A stretch of DNA of 64,000 bases from Enterobacter cloacae subsp. cloacae ATCC 13047 (GCF_000025565.1 NC_014107.1:1-64000), one strand, 5' to 3'. Shown: positions 52,224-60,197, numbered from the stretch's first letter. Program-made: numbers and translations. The notes: a model not told the origin generated them from the letters alone.

Positions 52224-52427
52224 ATGCAGCTTGAAGAACTGACAGGAGACGAACGTACGCTGGTCGTTGTGGCACTGCAGGCGTTGTTCCGCGAGAGATT
52301 ATCCGCATCAAATGCCGTCTTTACGGTATGTAGCCTGTCCGGAAAAGAGCAGCCGCCGGAAGATATTTTTGGGCTGCGTGAAGTAGAGGATGCGCTGAGA
52401 CGTATTGGTGCAGCTCCTGCGCGTTAA
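52224..52427 (+). CDS. hypothetical 67-residue protein
   Basis: Short acidic and helical protein with a good ribosome site (AAGGAAACAG). No family recognised. Last gene of the parMR-led run, in the same orientation and 28 bases after the preceding gene. Confidence 0.5.
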   Translation: MQLEELTGDERTLVVVALQALFRERLSASNAVFTVCSLSGKEQPPEDIFGLREVEDALRRIGAAPAR

Positions 52428-52801
52428 ATCCGGTCCCGTACACTTCAGAAAAAAACGGCAGAGTGACATCTCATCCCTGCCGTCAAAACTAAACGCTTAA
52501 TTTTTCGGCGATTATAATGTATTGTTTTGTGATGTAAATCACATTTTAATTTAATGTGAAATTTTTCCTCCGCTTTATATCTCCCGTAAAAAATTACCCG
52601 CCGTGCCTTCACGCTAACCCGGCCGCTGCGGTCGCAAGGGTTCACGTTGTCTCCGTCCTCACCCGTTCGCGCCCTGCACGGTGCATTCAGCCCGTGAAGG
52701 GCTTGCGCTGCGGCTTCGGCGTCTCCCTGGCGTCCTCCGCTTTACGCCGTGTTTTTGTGGCGGCACGGCGCAAGAGGGTGCCGGATGCTGAGGACACAAC
52801 C
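52428..52801 (+). other. intergenic region holding a hairpin and the first leader repeat
   Basis: A hairpin ACGGCAG (52455-52461) and CTGCCGT (52477-52483) is preceded on this strand by a run of As, so it is terminator-like only on the minus strand. The rest is leader repeat 1 (52600-52784). Short frames through this region, including one that would extend the next gene to 52556, have no ribosome site. Confidence 0.6.
52600..52784 (+). repeat. leading-region leader repeat, copy 1
   Basis: About 185 bases beginning GCCGTGCCTTCACGCTAACC, closely related to 53585-53770 and 55327-55506. Conserved features include TCCGTCCTCACCCGTTCGC, a hairpin around TGCATTCAGC (CACGG/CCGTG arms), and the GGCGGCAC/GTGCCG hairpin close to the next start. 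Ends 18 bases before the gene at 52802. Confidence 0.85.
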
Positions 52802-53269
52802 ATGTTCAGACTGACCTGTATTGAACCCGATAACGGCGAGTTTGCCGTCTATATCAATCACCATTACCTGGGGAGTGAAGATGCCAGCGGAGAGCGACTT
52901 TCTCTGGGGGAGGTTCTGGAGCAGCTCTCCCTGCTGCCGGGCGTGGAATTACAGACCCTGCTGGAACCCGTACCGGAGTGCGATGACTGGTGCTGGAACG
53001 ACATCGCCGATCGCGTCCTGCCGCCGCGTCCTGCATGTCGTGATGATGTGACGGTAGCAGGGCTCATCGCCAGGCTGAAGCAGTACCCACCGGATGCACT
53101 GTGTATGGGGACGTTCTGGCTGGAAGATGATTTTCTGTCGCTCGATAGCAGTCTGTCGGAGGAGGAAATTGCAGAAGCCATGCGTATCGGCGACCACAGC
53201 CACGATGCAGGCATCGGTTTTAATTGGGACACGCTGCAGTTCGCTATCGACCACGTGAAGGGGCGCTGA
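52802..53269 (+). CDS. hypothetical acidic leading-region protein
   Basis: 155 residues from ATG 52802. Very acidic, with many Asp, Glu, Leu and Trp (LEPVPECDDWCWNDIADRVL; LEDDFLSLDSSLSEEEIAEA), which might mimic DNA as antirestriction proteins do. That idea rests only on composition and place in the leading region. No family recognised. Preceded by leader repeat copy 1. Confidence 0.65.
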   Translation: MFRLTCIEPDNGEFAVYINHHYLGSEDASGERLSLGEVLEQLSLLPGVELQTLLEPVPECDDWCWNDIADRVLPPRPACRDDVTVAGLIARLKQYPPDALCMGTFWLEDDFLSLDSSLSEEEIAEAMRIGDHSHDAGIGFNWDTLQFAIDHVKGR

Positions 53270-53275
53270 AAAAAA

Positions 53276-53301
53276 GGACACCATCCGGGGAGGGGGTGTC
53301 C
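53276..53301 (-). terminator. minus-oriented terminator-like hairpin
   Basis: GGACACC (53276-53282) and GGTGTCC (53295-53301), with a run of As immediately before it on the plus strand, so Ts follow on the minus strand. It starts seven bases after the upstream gene's stop. Confidence 0.55.
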
Positions 53302-53409
53302 TGAAGCCATGCAATTCGTTACAGGTGAAAACCCTTAAGATGTTTTCGGCGCTGATAATCACATAATCACTTCGCACTTTCACCTGCCATATATCCGAAT
53401 CAAAAAAAA

Positions 53410-53431
53410 GACGTCTCCGGTCGGGGACGTC
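53410..53431 (-). terminator. minus-oriented terminator-like hairpin
   Basis: GACGTCTCC (53410-53418) and GGGGACGTC (53423-53431), nine pairs with one wobble, loop GGTC. Eight As precede it on the plus strand, giving a T-run on the minus strand. No minus-strand gene is visible here. Confidence 0.6.
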
Positions 53432-53584
53432 CTGAAATCAAAGGCACACATGTCAGATAACGGCGCGAATCCATTATCAGCGTGCATTCTGCCATACACT
53501 CACGTACTCATCAGCTACCAGAACCGGTACCGAAGGATGTCGGTTCCCTCCGCCTTATTGCCGCCAGCCGGCGGCGTGTTCAAC

Positions 53585-53770
53585 GCCGTGCCTTCACGCT
53601 AACCCGGCTGCTGTGGTCGCAAGGGTTCACGTTGTCTCCGTCCTCACCCGTTCGCACGTTTCACGGTGCATTCAGCCCGTGAAAGGCTTGCGCTGCGGCT
53701 TGCGGCGTCGCCCCTGCGCCCTCCGCTTTTCGCCGGGTTTTTGTGGCGGCACGGCGCAACAGGGTGCCGC
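53585..53770 (+). repeat. leading-region leader repeat, copy 2
   Basis: About 186 bases. Clean hairpins: TTTCACGG (53659-53666) with CCGTGAAA (53677-53684), and GCGGCAC (53746-53752) with GTGCCGC (53764-53770). Copies 1 and 3 share the first and, in part, the second. Ends 21 bases before the methyltransferase start. The region 53302-53584 before it holds the 53410 hairpin and no gene I can support. Confidence 0.85.
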
Positions 53771-53791
53771 ATATCAGAGAGGAGTGTGTCT

Positions 53792-54484
53792 ATGTCCCGT
53801 TTTATTCTGGGTGACTGCGTGCAGGTGATGTCCCGTTTTCCGGCACGTGCCGTCGATTTTATTCTTACCGATCCACCGTACCTGGTTGGCTATAAGGACC
53901 GTACCGGCCGCACCCTGGCCGGGGACAACTCTGCCGAATGGCTCCAGCCCGCCTGTCATGAAATGTACCGCGTGCTGAAAAATGACAGCCTGATGGTGAG
54001 TTTCTATGCCTGGAACCGCGCGGATCTGTTTCTGAATGCGTGGAAAACGGCCGGTTTCCGGGTGGTTGGCCATATCGTCTTTGCCAAGAGCTACGCCTCA
54101 AAATCGACGTTCGTGGGTTACACCCATGAGAGCGCCTACCTGCTGGCGAAGGGAAGGCCGCAAACCCCGGACCGTCCCATCCCGGACGTGATCCCCTGGA
54201 AATACACGGGCAACCGACATCACCCGACGGAGAAGCCGGTGCAGAGCCTGCGGCCGCTGATTGAATCGCTCACGCGTCCGGGGGCTATTGTCCTTGACCC
54301 GTTCGCCGGCAGCGGCTCCACCTGCGTGGCCGCCGCCGAAGCCAGCCGCCGCTATATCGGGATCGAGATGCTTGAGCAGTACCACGCCGCCGGCGTTCGA
54401 CGTCTGGCACAGGTTGAACGGGCAAGAAGGATGCCGGCGGCCAATGACGGCGCGTTTTACCCCGACTGGCCGGAGGCGGCATGA
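53792..54484 (+). CDS. orphan DNA methyltransferase (DPPY, beta-class)
   Basis: 230 residues from ATG 53792 with AGGAG eight bases upstream; the longer frame overlaps leader copy 2. Catalytic motif DPPY (27-30), HPTEKP (144-149), then the S-adenosylmethionine motif DPFAGSGST (169-177). This order, with IV before I, is the beta class, which methylates adenine N6 or cytosine N4. No endonuclease is nearby, so it probably shields incoming plasmid DNA from host restriction or regulates genes. Its last codon overlaps the next gene (ATGA). Confidence 0.85.
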   Translation: MSRFILGDCVQVMSRFPARAVDFILTDPPYLVGYKDRTGRTLAGDNSAEWLQPACHEMYRVLKNDSLMVSFYAWNRADLFLNAWKTAGFRVVGHIVFAKSYASKSTFVGYTHESAYLLAKGRPQTPDRPIPDVIPWKYTGNRHHPTEKPVQSLRPLIESLTRPGAIVLDPFAGSGSTCVAAAEASRRYIGIEMLEQYHAAGVRRLAQVERARRMPAANDGAFYPDWPEAA

Positions 54485-54702
54485 ACTACCCGGGCCTTGA
54501 ACACCTGCGCGCGGACGTGGCCGCGCTCAGCAATGCCATGTGTGACGTGCGGATGCTGCTGAACCGCCTCGAATCGCAGCACCGGCACGACGCGGCAACG
54601 CTTACCGAACGTATGGCTGCGCAGACTCTGCGCCGGATCAACACCCTGCTTCTTGAAGCCTACCGCGAAGCCCTGGTGCTGGACGAAACCTTTCAGGACT
54701 GA
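54481..54702 (+). CDS. hypothetical helical protein after the methyltransferase
   Basis: 73 residues, nearly all helix (heptad-like Leu/Ala pattern: LRADVAALSNAMCDVRMLLNRLE). Starts within the methyltransferase stop (ATGA), so the two are coupled. Function unknown; it may be a partner of the enzyme. Confidence 0.6.
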   Translation: MNYPGLEHLRADVAALSNAMCDVRMLLNRLESQHRHDAATLTERMAAQTLRRINTLLLEAYREALVLDETFQD

Positions 54703-54757
54703 CTGACCCTGCCGGGCTGATGCCCGGCCTGTAACCCCTTACAAGAGAGAACAAACG

Positions 54758-55180
54758 ATGTACGGAACCCGCGAAGAACTTTGTGTACAGCTTAAAAACA
54801 TGTTCACGTTTGACGAACCCCTGGTCCTGCTGGTCTGGACGGAAGAGGGGATTAGCGTGGCCTGCCGTGAAGCCCAGCCAGAACCGGACGGGGCTGAAAT
54901 CCGGAATCTGATGAAGGCGATCGGCGAAATGAAAATGACGCAATACCGCCAGGAGGGGGTAAATAATCTGACTGTCAGCGATCTCCTGGCCCGTCAGTGG
55001 GAAGTGGCAAACCGTCAGGTGAGTGTTCCGGCGGTACTCCTGTCCCGCGTCCTGCGTAACTATGAATGCGAGCTGGAAAACCGGATCGGTATGGCCTGGG
55101 AAGCCGGGCGGCAGGAGCCTGAATCCGTCAGGAATGAGCTGAAGGACGTTCACGCATTACAGGAGACGCTGGCCGCGTAA
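54758..55180 (+). CDS. DUF1380-like leading-region protein
   Basis: 140 residues. It begins MYGTREELCVQLKNMF with LVLLVWTEEGI, the usual start of DUF1380 plasmid proteins. The C-terminus has a helix after VSVPAVLLSRVLRN. Related in plan to the protein at 56008. DUF1380 genes are common in F-like leading regions; function not established. Confidence 0.7.
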   Translation: MYGTREELCVQLKNMFTFDEPLVLLVWTEEGISVACREAQPEPDGAEIRNLMKAIGEMKMTQYRQEGVNNLTVSDLLARQWEVANRQVSVPAVLLSRVLRNYECELENRIGMAWEAGRQEPESVRNELKDVHALQETLAA

Positions 55181-55536
55181 GGGAGAGAGCCGGGGTAACG
55201 CCCCGGCAACCGGTGGCCATCCACTGCGAAAAGGATGTCAGTGCCTTTCGCTTTTATCCGCCGCTGCCCTCCGGGCCACGTCGGGACAATGAAACTCCTC
55301 TGAAGCTCCGTGCGGTGACGGCATGCGCCGTGACTTCACTGTAGCCCGGCCGCATCGGCCACAAGGGTTCGCTTACGCCTCCGTCCTCACCCGTTCGCAC
55401 CCTTCACGGTGCATTCAGCCCGTGAAGGCTTTGCGCTGCGGCTTGCGGCGTCGCCCCTGTGTCCTCCGCTTTTCGCCGGTTTGTCGTGTCGTCACGGCGA
55501 TGCCGGAACCGAGAATATGTTAACCGTGGAGGATCT
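55181..55536 (+). other. intergenic region with leader repeat copy 3
   Basis: The first 145 bases have GC-rich sequence with no gene. From 55327 the third leader repeat runs to about 55506, and the next gene starts at 55537. Confidence 0.6.
55327..55506 (+). repeat. leading-region leader repeat, copy 3
   Basis: About 180 bases, the most diverged copy. It keeps TCCGTCCTCACCCGTTCGCA, the TTCACGG/CCGTGAA hairpin around TGCATTCAGC, and the CTTGCGGCGTCGCCCCTG segment of copy 2. The second hairpin is eroded. It ends 31 bases before the antirestriction gene. Confidence 0.85.
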
Positions 55537-55965
55537 ATGAACCAGACCGTGACCTGTGATGCTGTTCGTCTTGAGGGTGCGCAGCGCCTGACTTTCCTGC
55601 CTGATTTGTTTGGCGGCGATTTTATGACGTCCGAGGCATCCGTGTACGCCTACGCCCAGCGTTACTGCCCTGAGTATCAGGGGGGATTCTGGCAGTTTTA
55701 CCGGCTGCCGGAAGGCGGCGGATATATGGCGCCTGACGTGGAGAGCCTGACCCTGTGCAATCCGGACAACTGGTTTGAGGAGACTGTCAGCGGGGAAGTG
55801 GCGGGGATCATCCTCACGGCGCTGGTACTGAATCACCGGAGCTGGCACCACAGCAACCATGACCATGAAGAACTGTGCCGCCACTTCTGCCGTCGCTATG
55901 AGCAGCTTATGGCATTTGCTGACACCCATCCGGAAAGCGCCACCATCTGGCGTGCCCTTGACTGA
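55537..55965 (+). CDS. ArdB/KlcA-family antirestriction protein
   Basis: 142 residues, acidic, start at 55537 after GGAGG. It has the ArdB/KlcA core: RLTFLPDLFGGDFMTSEASV, YQGGFWQFYRLPEGGGYMAP, and the GEVAGIILTALVLN helix. These proteins block type I restriction in recipients just after transfer. Leader copy 3 precedes it, and the DUF1380-like gene follows. Confidence 0.85.
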   Translation: MNQTVTCDAVRLEGAQRLTFLPDLFGGDFMTSEASVYAYAQRYCPEYQGGFWQFYRLPEGGGYMAPDVESLTLCNPDNWFEETVSGEVAGIILTALVLNHRSWHHSNHDHEELCRHFCRRYEQLMAFADTHPESATIWRALD

Positions 55966-56007
55966 CTGACCACGGGCGGTGATGCCGCCCGATAAAAGGA
56001 GAAAAAC

Positions 56008-56418
56008 ATGATTGGTACAGCAAGAGAAATTGCCCTTGAAATGTTCAGACATTCCGACCTCGATGGCGAGAAATACGTTTTCGCCTGCTGGAATCGAAAT
56101 GACATTCGTTGCGTCTGCCTTGACTGGGATTTAACCGATGAGGAACTGGATGAAGTCCTGCGTCGGCTAAGTTCATGCCTTGAAAGTGGCGCGGATATCG
56201 GCCAGATACGGGCGATTGTCGAAACCATGCTCGATGAGCGACGCGAGAAGCGAACCGTGACTATTCCCGCGAAATCGCTGGCCTTAGTCATGCAGCTTGC
56301 AGGACGGGAGATGCAACGTATCGCAGTATGCGCGGAGGATGGCGGCGGATCAGCTGAAGAAACCCTGAAAGAAGAAAACGACGTCATGATGCGCCTGCGC
56401 GCGGCGCTCGATGCCTGA
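56008..56418 (+). CDS. DUF1380-like protein, second copy
   Basis: 136 residues. MIGTAREIALEMF and YVFACWNRNDI match in plan the start of the protein at 54758 (MYGTREELCVQL, LLVWTEEGI), and TVTIPAKSLALVMQLAGREMQ matches its VSVPAVLLSRVLRN helix. So the two are diverged paralogues in one region. Role unknown. Ribosome site AAAGGAG. Confidence 0.65.
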   Translation: MIGTAREIALEMFRHSDLDGEKYVFACWNRNDIRCVCLDWDLTDEELDEVLRRLSSCLESGADIGQIRAIVETMLDERREKRTVTIPAKSLALVMQLAGREMQRIAVCAEDGGGSAEETLKEENDVMMRLRAALDA

Positions 56419-56468
56419 CAGAGAAACCGGAGGCATTGCCTCCGGAAACAGAACAAAAGGAGAACACC

Positions 56469-56666
56469 TTGCAACTGTCACCGGAAACCCGCAGCATCCT
56501 GCGCCAGTATAAAACACTTATCAACGAGCGACGTCGCGAATCCGGACTCAGCCCCGTAACCACAGCTAAAGTGCTTGAAGAGATCTGCGAATCGGCTACC
56601 CGCCAGTGCGCCGTCTATCTTTGCGGCCACTTCATTCTCCAGGGCGGTCAGGGGGATGCACAGTAA
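56469..56666 (+). CDS. hypothetical protein, TTG start likely
   Basis: About 65 residues from TTG 56469 with AAGGAG seven bases upstream; the other TTG (56436) lacks a site. Helical with a Cys pair near the C-terminus (RQCAVYLCGHF). Not recognised. Follows the DUF1380-like gene by about 50 bases. Confidence 0.5.
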   Translation: MQLSPETRSILRQYKTLINERRRESGLSPVTTAKVLEEICESATRQCAVYLCGHFILQGGQGDAQ

Positions 56667-57435
56667 ATAATCCGGGCGGGGCATAGGCGCCGCCTGTTCG
56701 CGCGCGAAAACCCTGTCATCCCTTCGGGCTGACGGACGGTAAGGCCAGCGCCTGCGGCGCTGCCCCCTCCCGCCCGGATGTAAGCCCGGAGAGATGCAGA
56801 TGAAAGGCATTGTGAGGGCAAATTGTCACGGATACGGTCCTGCGTGGCGTGGCGTGGCGTGGCGTGGCGTGGCGTGGCGTGGCGTGGCGTGGCGTGGCGT
56901 GGCGTGGCGGCTCTGAAACCCGATCAGCAAATCCTCTGAAAACACCTGAATCCCACTTCTGGCCCCCTTCGGCTCCCGGCCAGCGCTGCTGTCCGGTCGT
57001 CGAGCCCCACTCCGCCAGGGCGGCCGCTGCGCACCCGCCGGGCTCCGCCGAACCCCTCCGGGTTTCGGGCTGACGCTAGGGTCTGATGGCGAAGGTCAAG
57101 GGCTGCGGCTTCTCCGGCCGTGCCGTCCGGAACGCCTTCACCGCGCCGGCTGATGCCGTCGCTTTAATGGCGCCACGCCGTTCCGACGTGTCGGGTGTGT
57201 GCATCCTGTTCCCCCGGTGAAGCCATCCCCCGTGCGTCCTCACGCGGAGGGCTTGTCGTAGCACCGTCGGGTCGTCATCCAAGGGGTGAAATGCACTCCG
57301 CCAAAACTTTTTGCGTGCCGCAAAAACTTTAGTCTCCGCCCCTTTCCTTCCTCCCTTCGCCGTTGCTCCTTTGCCCTTTGCCGCGAGAGAACTCACCAGG
57401 GAGATGGACAACCATCACCACAGGAGAAAACCAGG
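56667..57435. other. 770-base GC-rich region without supported genes
   Basis: Contains the GCGTG tandem repeat (56842-56910), GC-rich hairpin-forming sequence, and several open frames that exist only because the DNA is GC-rich. No ribosome site supports a gene. In F-like plasmids this part of the leading region often holds single-strand initiation or promoter structures. That fits but is not shown. Confidence 0.5.
56842..56910. repeat. GCGTG pentanucleotide tandem repeat
   Basis: Thirteen perfect units of GCGTG (56842-56906) followed by GCGG. Five-base units are prone to slip, and one unit changes the frame. The frame that runs through it ([10 protein letters not shown] repeats) does not look like a real gene. 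Confidence 0.9.
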
Positions 57436-57708
57436 ATGCACACACGAAACGTCAACGTCAAAACCGCCGCTCCCGAATCTTCCAGGAAGATGGGGGAAGA
57501 ACAAAACCCTGTTTCTGTCGCACGGGAGTGGGTGGCTCAGGCCACTTCGCTGAAAGCGGGTGTCACCGTCACCCTGTCCGATGTGTCCCGATACGGAGAC
57601 GTTCAGGTGGAGATCCGCACCAACGGAACGCTTAACTGGCGCGACTGGTCGTTTGAACCGGATTTTCTTTTTGAACTGAAACGCAACCTGCAATACGTGC
57701 AGCTTTAA
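57436..57708 (+). CDS. hypothetical 90-residue protein
   Basis: Start 57436 with AGGAG upstream. The C-terminal half looks like a small beta domain (VTVTLSDVSRYGDVQVEIRTNGTLNWRDWSF). No family assigned. First gene of the ParB-psi run. Confidence 0.55.
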   Translation: MHTRNVNVKTAAPESSRKMGEEQNPVSVAREWVAQATSLKAGVTVTLSDVSRYGDVQVEIRTNGTLNWRDWSFEPDFLFELKRNLQYVQL

Positions 57709-57751
57709 CCGGAGGCCGGATGTCCGGCCTTAACCCAGAGAAGGAGGAAAC

Positions 57752-58117
57752 ATGCAGAACCTTAACACCCGTCCGGCGACCCGTAAGGTCGGGCAGAGCA
57801 CTGAAATCGTGAAGCTGCTGCGCATTCAGGCCAGCGACACCCACGTGGTCGAGTTTGACAACGTGGACACCCGATTTAACGACTGCAACAACTGGCAAGT
57901 GATGGCAGGAGGCAAACGTGTCCTGTTCAGCAACCGCATGTATGAGCGTTTTTCAGATGTGAAATCGGGGATCGTGGCAACGATCAACGTGTGTGAAAAC
58001 AGCGGCAGCGTAACGGATAACGCGATGCTGGAAGGGGCAAAAGTCATGATGCAGGTTCTTGATGGCTATCCGTCCTTTGCAGCACTGGCAGCACACCCGA
58101 AACGCATTACCGGTTAA
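57752..58117 (+). CDS. hypothetical 121-residue leading-region protein
   Basis: GGAGG precedes the ATG. It contains TEIVKLLRIQASDTHVVEFDN and a conserved-looking MYERFSDVKSGIVATINVCE. In F the gene ssb lies at about this place, but this protein is not single-stranded DNA-binding protein by sequence. No function assigned. Confidence 0.6.
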   Translation: MQNLNTRPATRKVGQSTEIVKLLRIQASDTHVVEFDNVDTRFNDCNNWQVMAGGKRVLFSNRMYERFSDVKSGIVATINVCENSGSVTDNAMLEGAKVMMQVLDGYPSFAALAAHPKRITG

Positions 58118-58184
58118 CCGAGTGCCGTGACCGGAGGGCAATCCGGCCACGGCTAACCACAACTATCACTGAGAGGTAAAAATC

Positions 58185-60197
58185 ATGGTCGCCACCAATA
58201 CTACGGCAAAAAAACCAGCCAGGACCACCCGTCAGACAAAATCTGCGGAAAAAATCGCGCAGTCTACCGAGCAGAAGCTCGTCCAGCTGCTCGCTGATAC
58301 GCCCGTGCAAATCTTCCCGTACTCCCGCCTGTCACACACTGACTTAAACACGCGCATCATTCCGCATACCGATCAGGAAGTGGAAGAGATGGCAGACAGC
58401 ATTCAGGCAATGGGCATCCTCCAGAACCTGATCGGTGCAGAACTGCCGGACGGTACGATCGGCATTGTCGGCGGGGAAGGTCGTCGCAGAGGCACAGGCA
58501 TTCTGGTGATGCGCGGTGTGCTCGATGCAGACACGCCGTTTGTTCCGGTGAAAGTCCTGCCCGTTGAGATGGCTGTGGCGGCCTCGATGATCGAGAACGG
58601 TCGACGTAAAAACATGCATCCCGCCGAGCAGATTATCGGTTTTCGTACCCTTCAGCAGGAAGGTAAAACGGCCTCTCAGATCGGCGCACTGATGGGCTAT
58701 CACCCGCGCCACGTTCAGCGCTGCCTGAAGCTGGCGAATCTTGCCCCCTCCCTGCTGGATGCGCTGGCGCGGGATGAAATCTCCCTTGAACAGTGTGAAG
58801 TCCTGACACTTGCTGATACCCATGAGCGTCAGGAGCAGGTCTGGAAAGAGGCTGTTGAACAGTGGCGCGATCCTGCCGTACAGACTCTGCGCAAAATGGT
58901 GACCGACGACAAGATGGCCATCAGTCACCCGATGTTTGAGTATGTGGGTGAGGAAGCCTATACCGCCGCTGGCGGTACGCTGACCGCCGACCTGTTCAGC
59001 GACAAGGACAGCACCTTTGCCGATGCGGCGCTGGTTAAATCTCTGCTGGCTGGCAAGCTCACCGTGCTCGCCGCTCGCGTTAAGCAGGAGCAGGGCTGGG
59101 GCTGGGCTGAGTTCCGTATGACGGAACTGCGTGCCAGCGGTGAGGACGGTGAACAGTACCGTTTTGCGATGCCGAAAGCTGTCCTGACGGAAGAAGAACA
59201 GAAGCGCGTCAGTGAGCTGGAAGAACAAATGGAAGCCACTGAAAGCTACGATGACGAATACGAGCTTCAGCAGGATATCGATGACATTTACTGCGAGGCG
59301 CAGTACCGCGAAGCCACGCCGGAATTTCGCGCCGCGCACGGAATCTGGGTGTCATGGGACGGTAGCAATTTTCAGGTTCAGCCTGGTATCCGCAAGCTGA
59401 CCGACGAAGACCGGGTAGCTGAAGAACAGGCGCGTCAGGAACGTGAAAGCAATGTGATCAGACACACCACGCCTGAAATTCCCGCCGACGCTTATCCGGC
59501 AACGCTGGTAAAAGCTATGTCAGCCGAACGGACTCTCGCCGTTCAGGCCGAACTGGCGGGTCGTCCCGACGTATCGGTGGCGCTCCTGACGTGGACACTG
59601 TGCCTCAGTATGTTTGATCGCAGCTACGGTAAACGCAGCGAACCGCTGAAAGCCTCCGTGTCCTCGAATCAGTATCACCTTGCATCACTGGCTCCATCCG
59701 GTGAAGAAGGGAAGGCGCTGACGGCGCTCAAAGCGCAGAAAGAGGCGCTTCAGGCAACGCTGCCCGAAAACTGGCATCTCGATTTCACCTGGCTGCTTTC
59801 ATGGTCAGCGGAGCAGGTGAACACCCTGCTGGGATTCTGTGCAGCGCACGGTATCAACGGTATTCAGGAACGTATGTACAACCATACGCAGAAAAGCGAA
59901 CTGGACGGGCTGGAAGCGGCGCTGGACTTTGACCTGCGCAAATGGTGGCAGCCGGATGCTGAGAGCTACTTCGGCAAGCTCACCATCCCCCAGATTGGCA
60001 AAGCCTACGAAGAAGCCGGACTCAGTGCCCGCGCTGGAGAGATTGTGAAGCTCAAGCGCCGCGATGCGGCGAAGGCCGCCGAGCAGGATCTGAATGCTCA
60101 GGGCTGGCTGCCTGACTGGATGGTGCGCACATCACCAGCCGCTGAGGCTGAAGAAGCCACCGAAACCGACGCTCACACCACTGACCACGCTGCTTAA
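58185..60197 (+). CDS. large ParB/Spo0J-family protein of the leading region
   Basis: 670 residues. The ParB N-domain has SRLSHTDLNTRIIPHTDQEV, IVGGEGRRRGTGILVM (GGEGRRR is the GERRxR-like box) and MIENGRRKNMHPAEQIIGF (the ENxxRxxMxP-like box). A helix-turn-helix follows (KTASQIGALMGYHPRHVQRC). The long C-terminal part is rich in Glu and not recognised. Equivalent to YubM-type genes next to psiB in F. It is not the partition ParB, which is SopB here; it may protect or process entering DNA. Confidence 0.85.
   Translation: MVATNTTAKKPARTTRQTKSAEKIAQSTEQKLVQLLADTPVQIFPYSRLSHTDLNTRIIPHTDQEVEEMADSIQAMGILQNLIGAELPDGTIGIVGGEGRRRGTGILVMRGVLDADTPFVPVKVLPVEMAVAASMIENGRRKNMHPAEQIIGFRTLQQEGKTASQIGALMGYHPRHVQRCLKLANLAPSLLDALARDEISLEQCEVLTLADTHERQEQVWKEAVEQWRDPAVQTLRKMVTDDKMAISHPMFEYVGEEAYTAAGGTLTADLFSDKDSTFADAALVKSLLAGKLTVLAARVKQEQGWGWAEFRMTELRASGEDGEQYRFAMPKAVLTEEEQKRVSELEEQMEATESYDDEYELQQDIDDIYCEAQYREATPEFRAAHGIWVSWDGSNFQVQPGIRKLTDEDRVAEEQARQERESNVIRHTTPEIPADAYPATLVKAMSAERTLAVQAELAGRPDVSVALLTWTLCLSMFDRSYGKRSEPLKASVSSNQYHLASLAPSGEEGKALTALKAQKEALQATLPENWHLDFTWLLSWSAEQVNTLLGFCAAHGINGIQERMYNHTQKSELDGLEAALDFDLRKWWQPDAESYFGKLTIPQIGKAYEEAGLSARAGEIVKLKRRDAAKAAEQDLNAQGWLPDWMVRTSPAAEAEEATETDAHTTDHAA

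Noticed and set aside
53482..53682. Short frame across the start of leader copy 2
   Set aside because: It runs through the repeat and has no ribosome site; the repeat explains the open frame.
56849..57073. Frame through the GCGTG repeat ([10 protein letters not shown])
   Set aside because: Simple repeat translated by chance; no ribosome site and no protein-like sequence outside the repeat.
57076..57411. Minus-strand frame of 111 codons in the GC-rich gap
   Set aside because: No ribosome site or similarity; GC-rich DNA opens many frames by chance.
58344..59339. Minus-strand frame of 331 codons opposite the ParB-like gene
   Set aside because: The plus-strand gene is supported by ParB motifs; the antisense frame has no start signal and odd composition.
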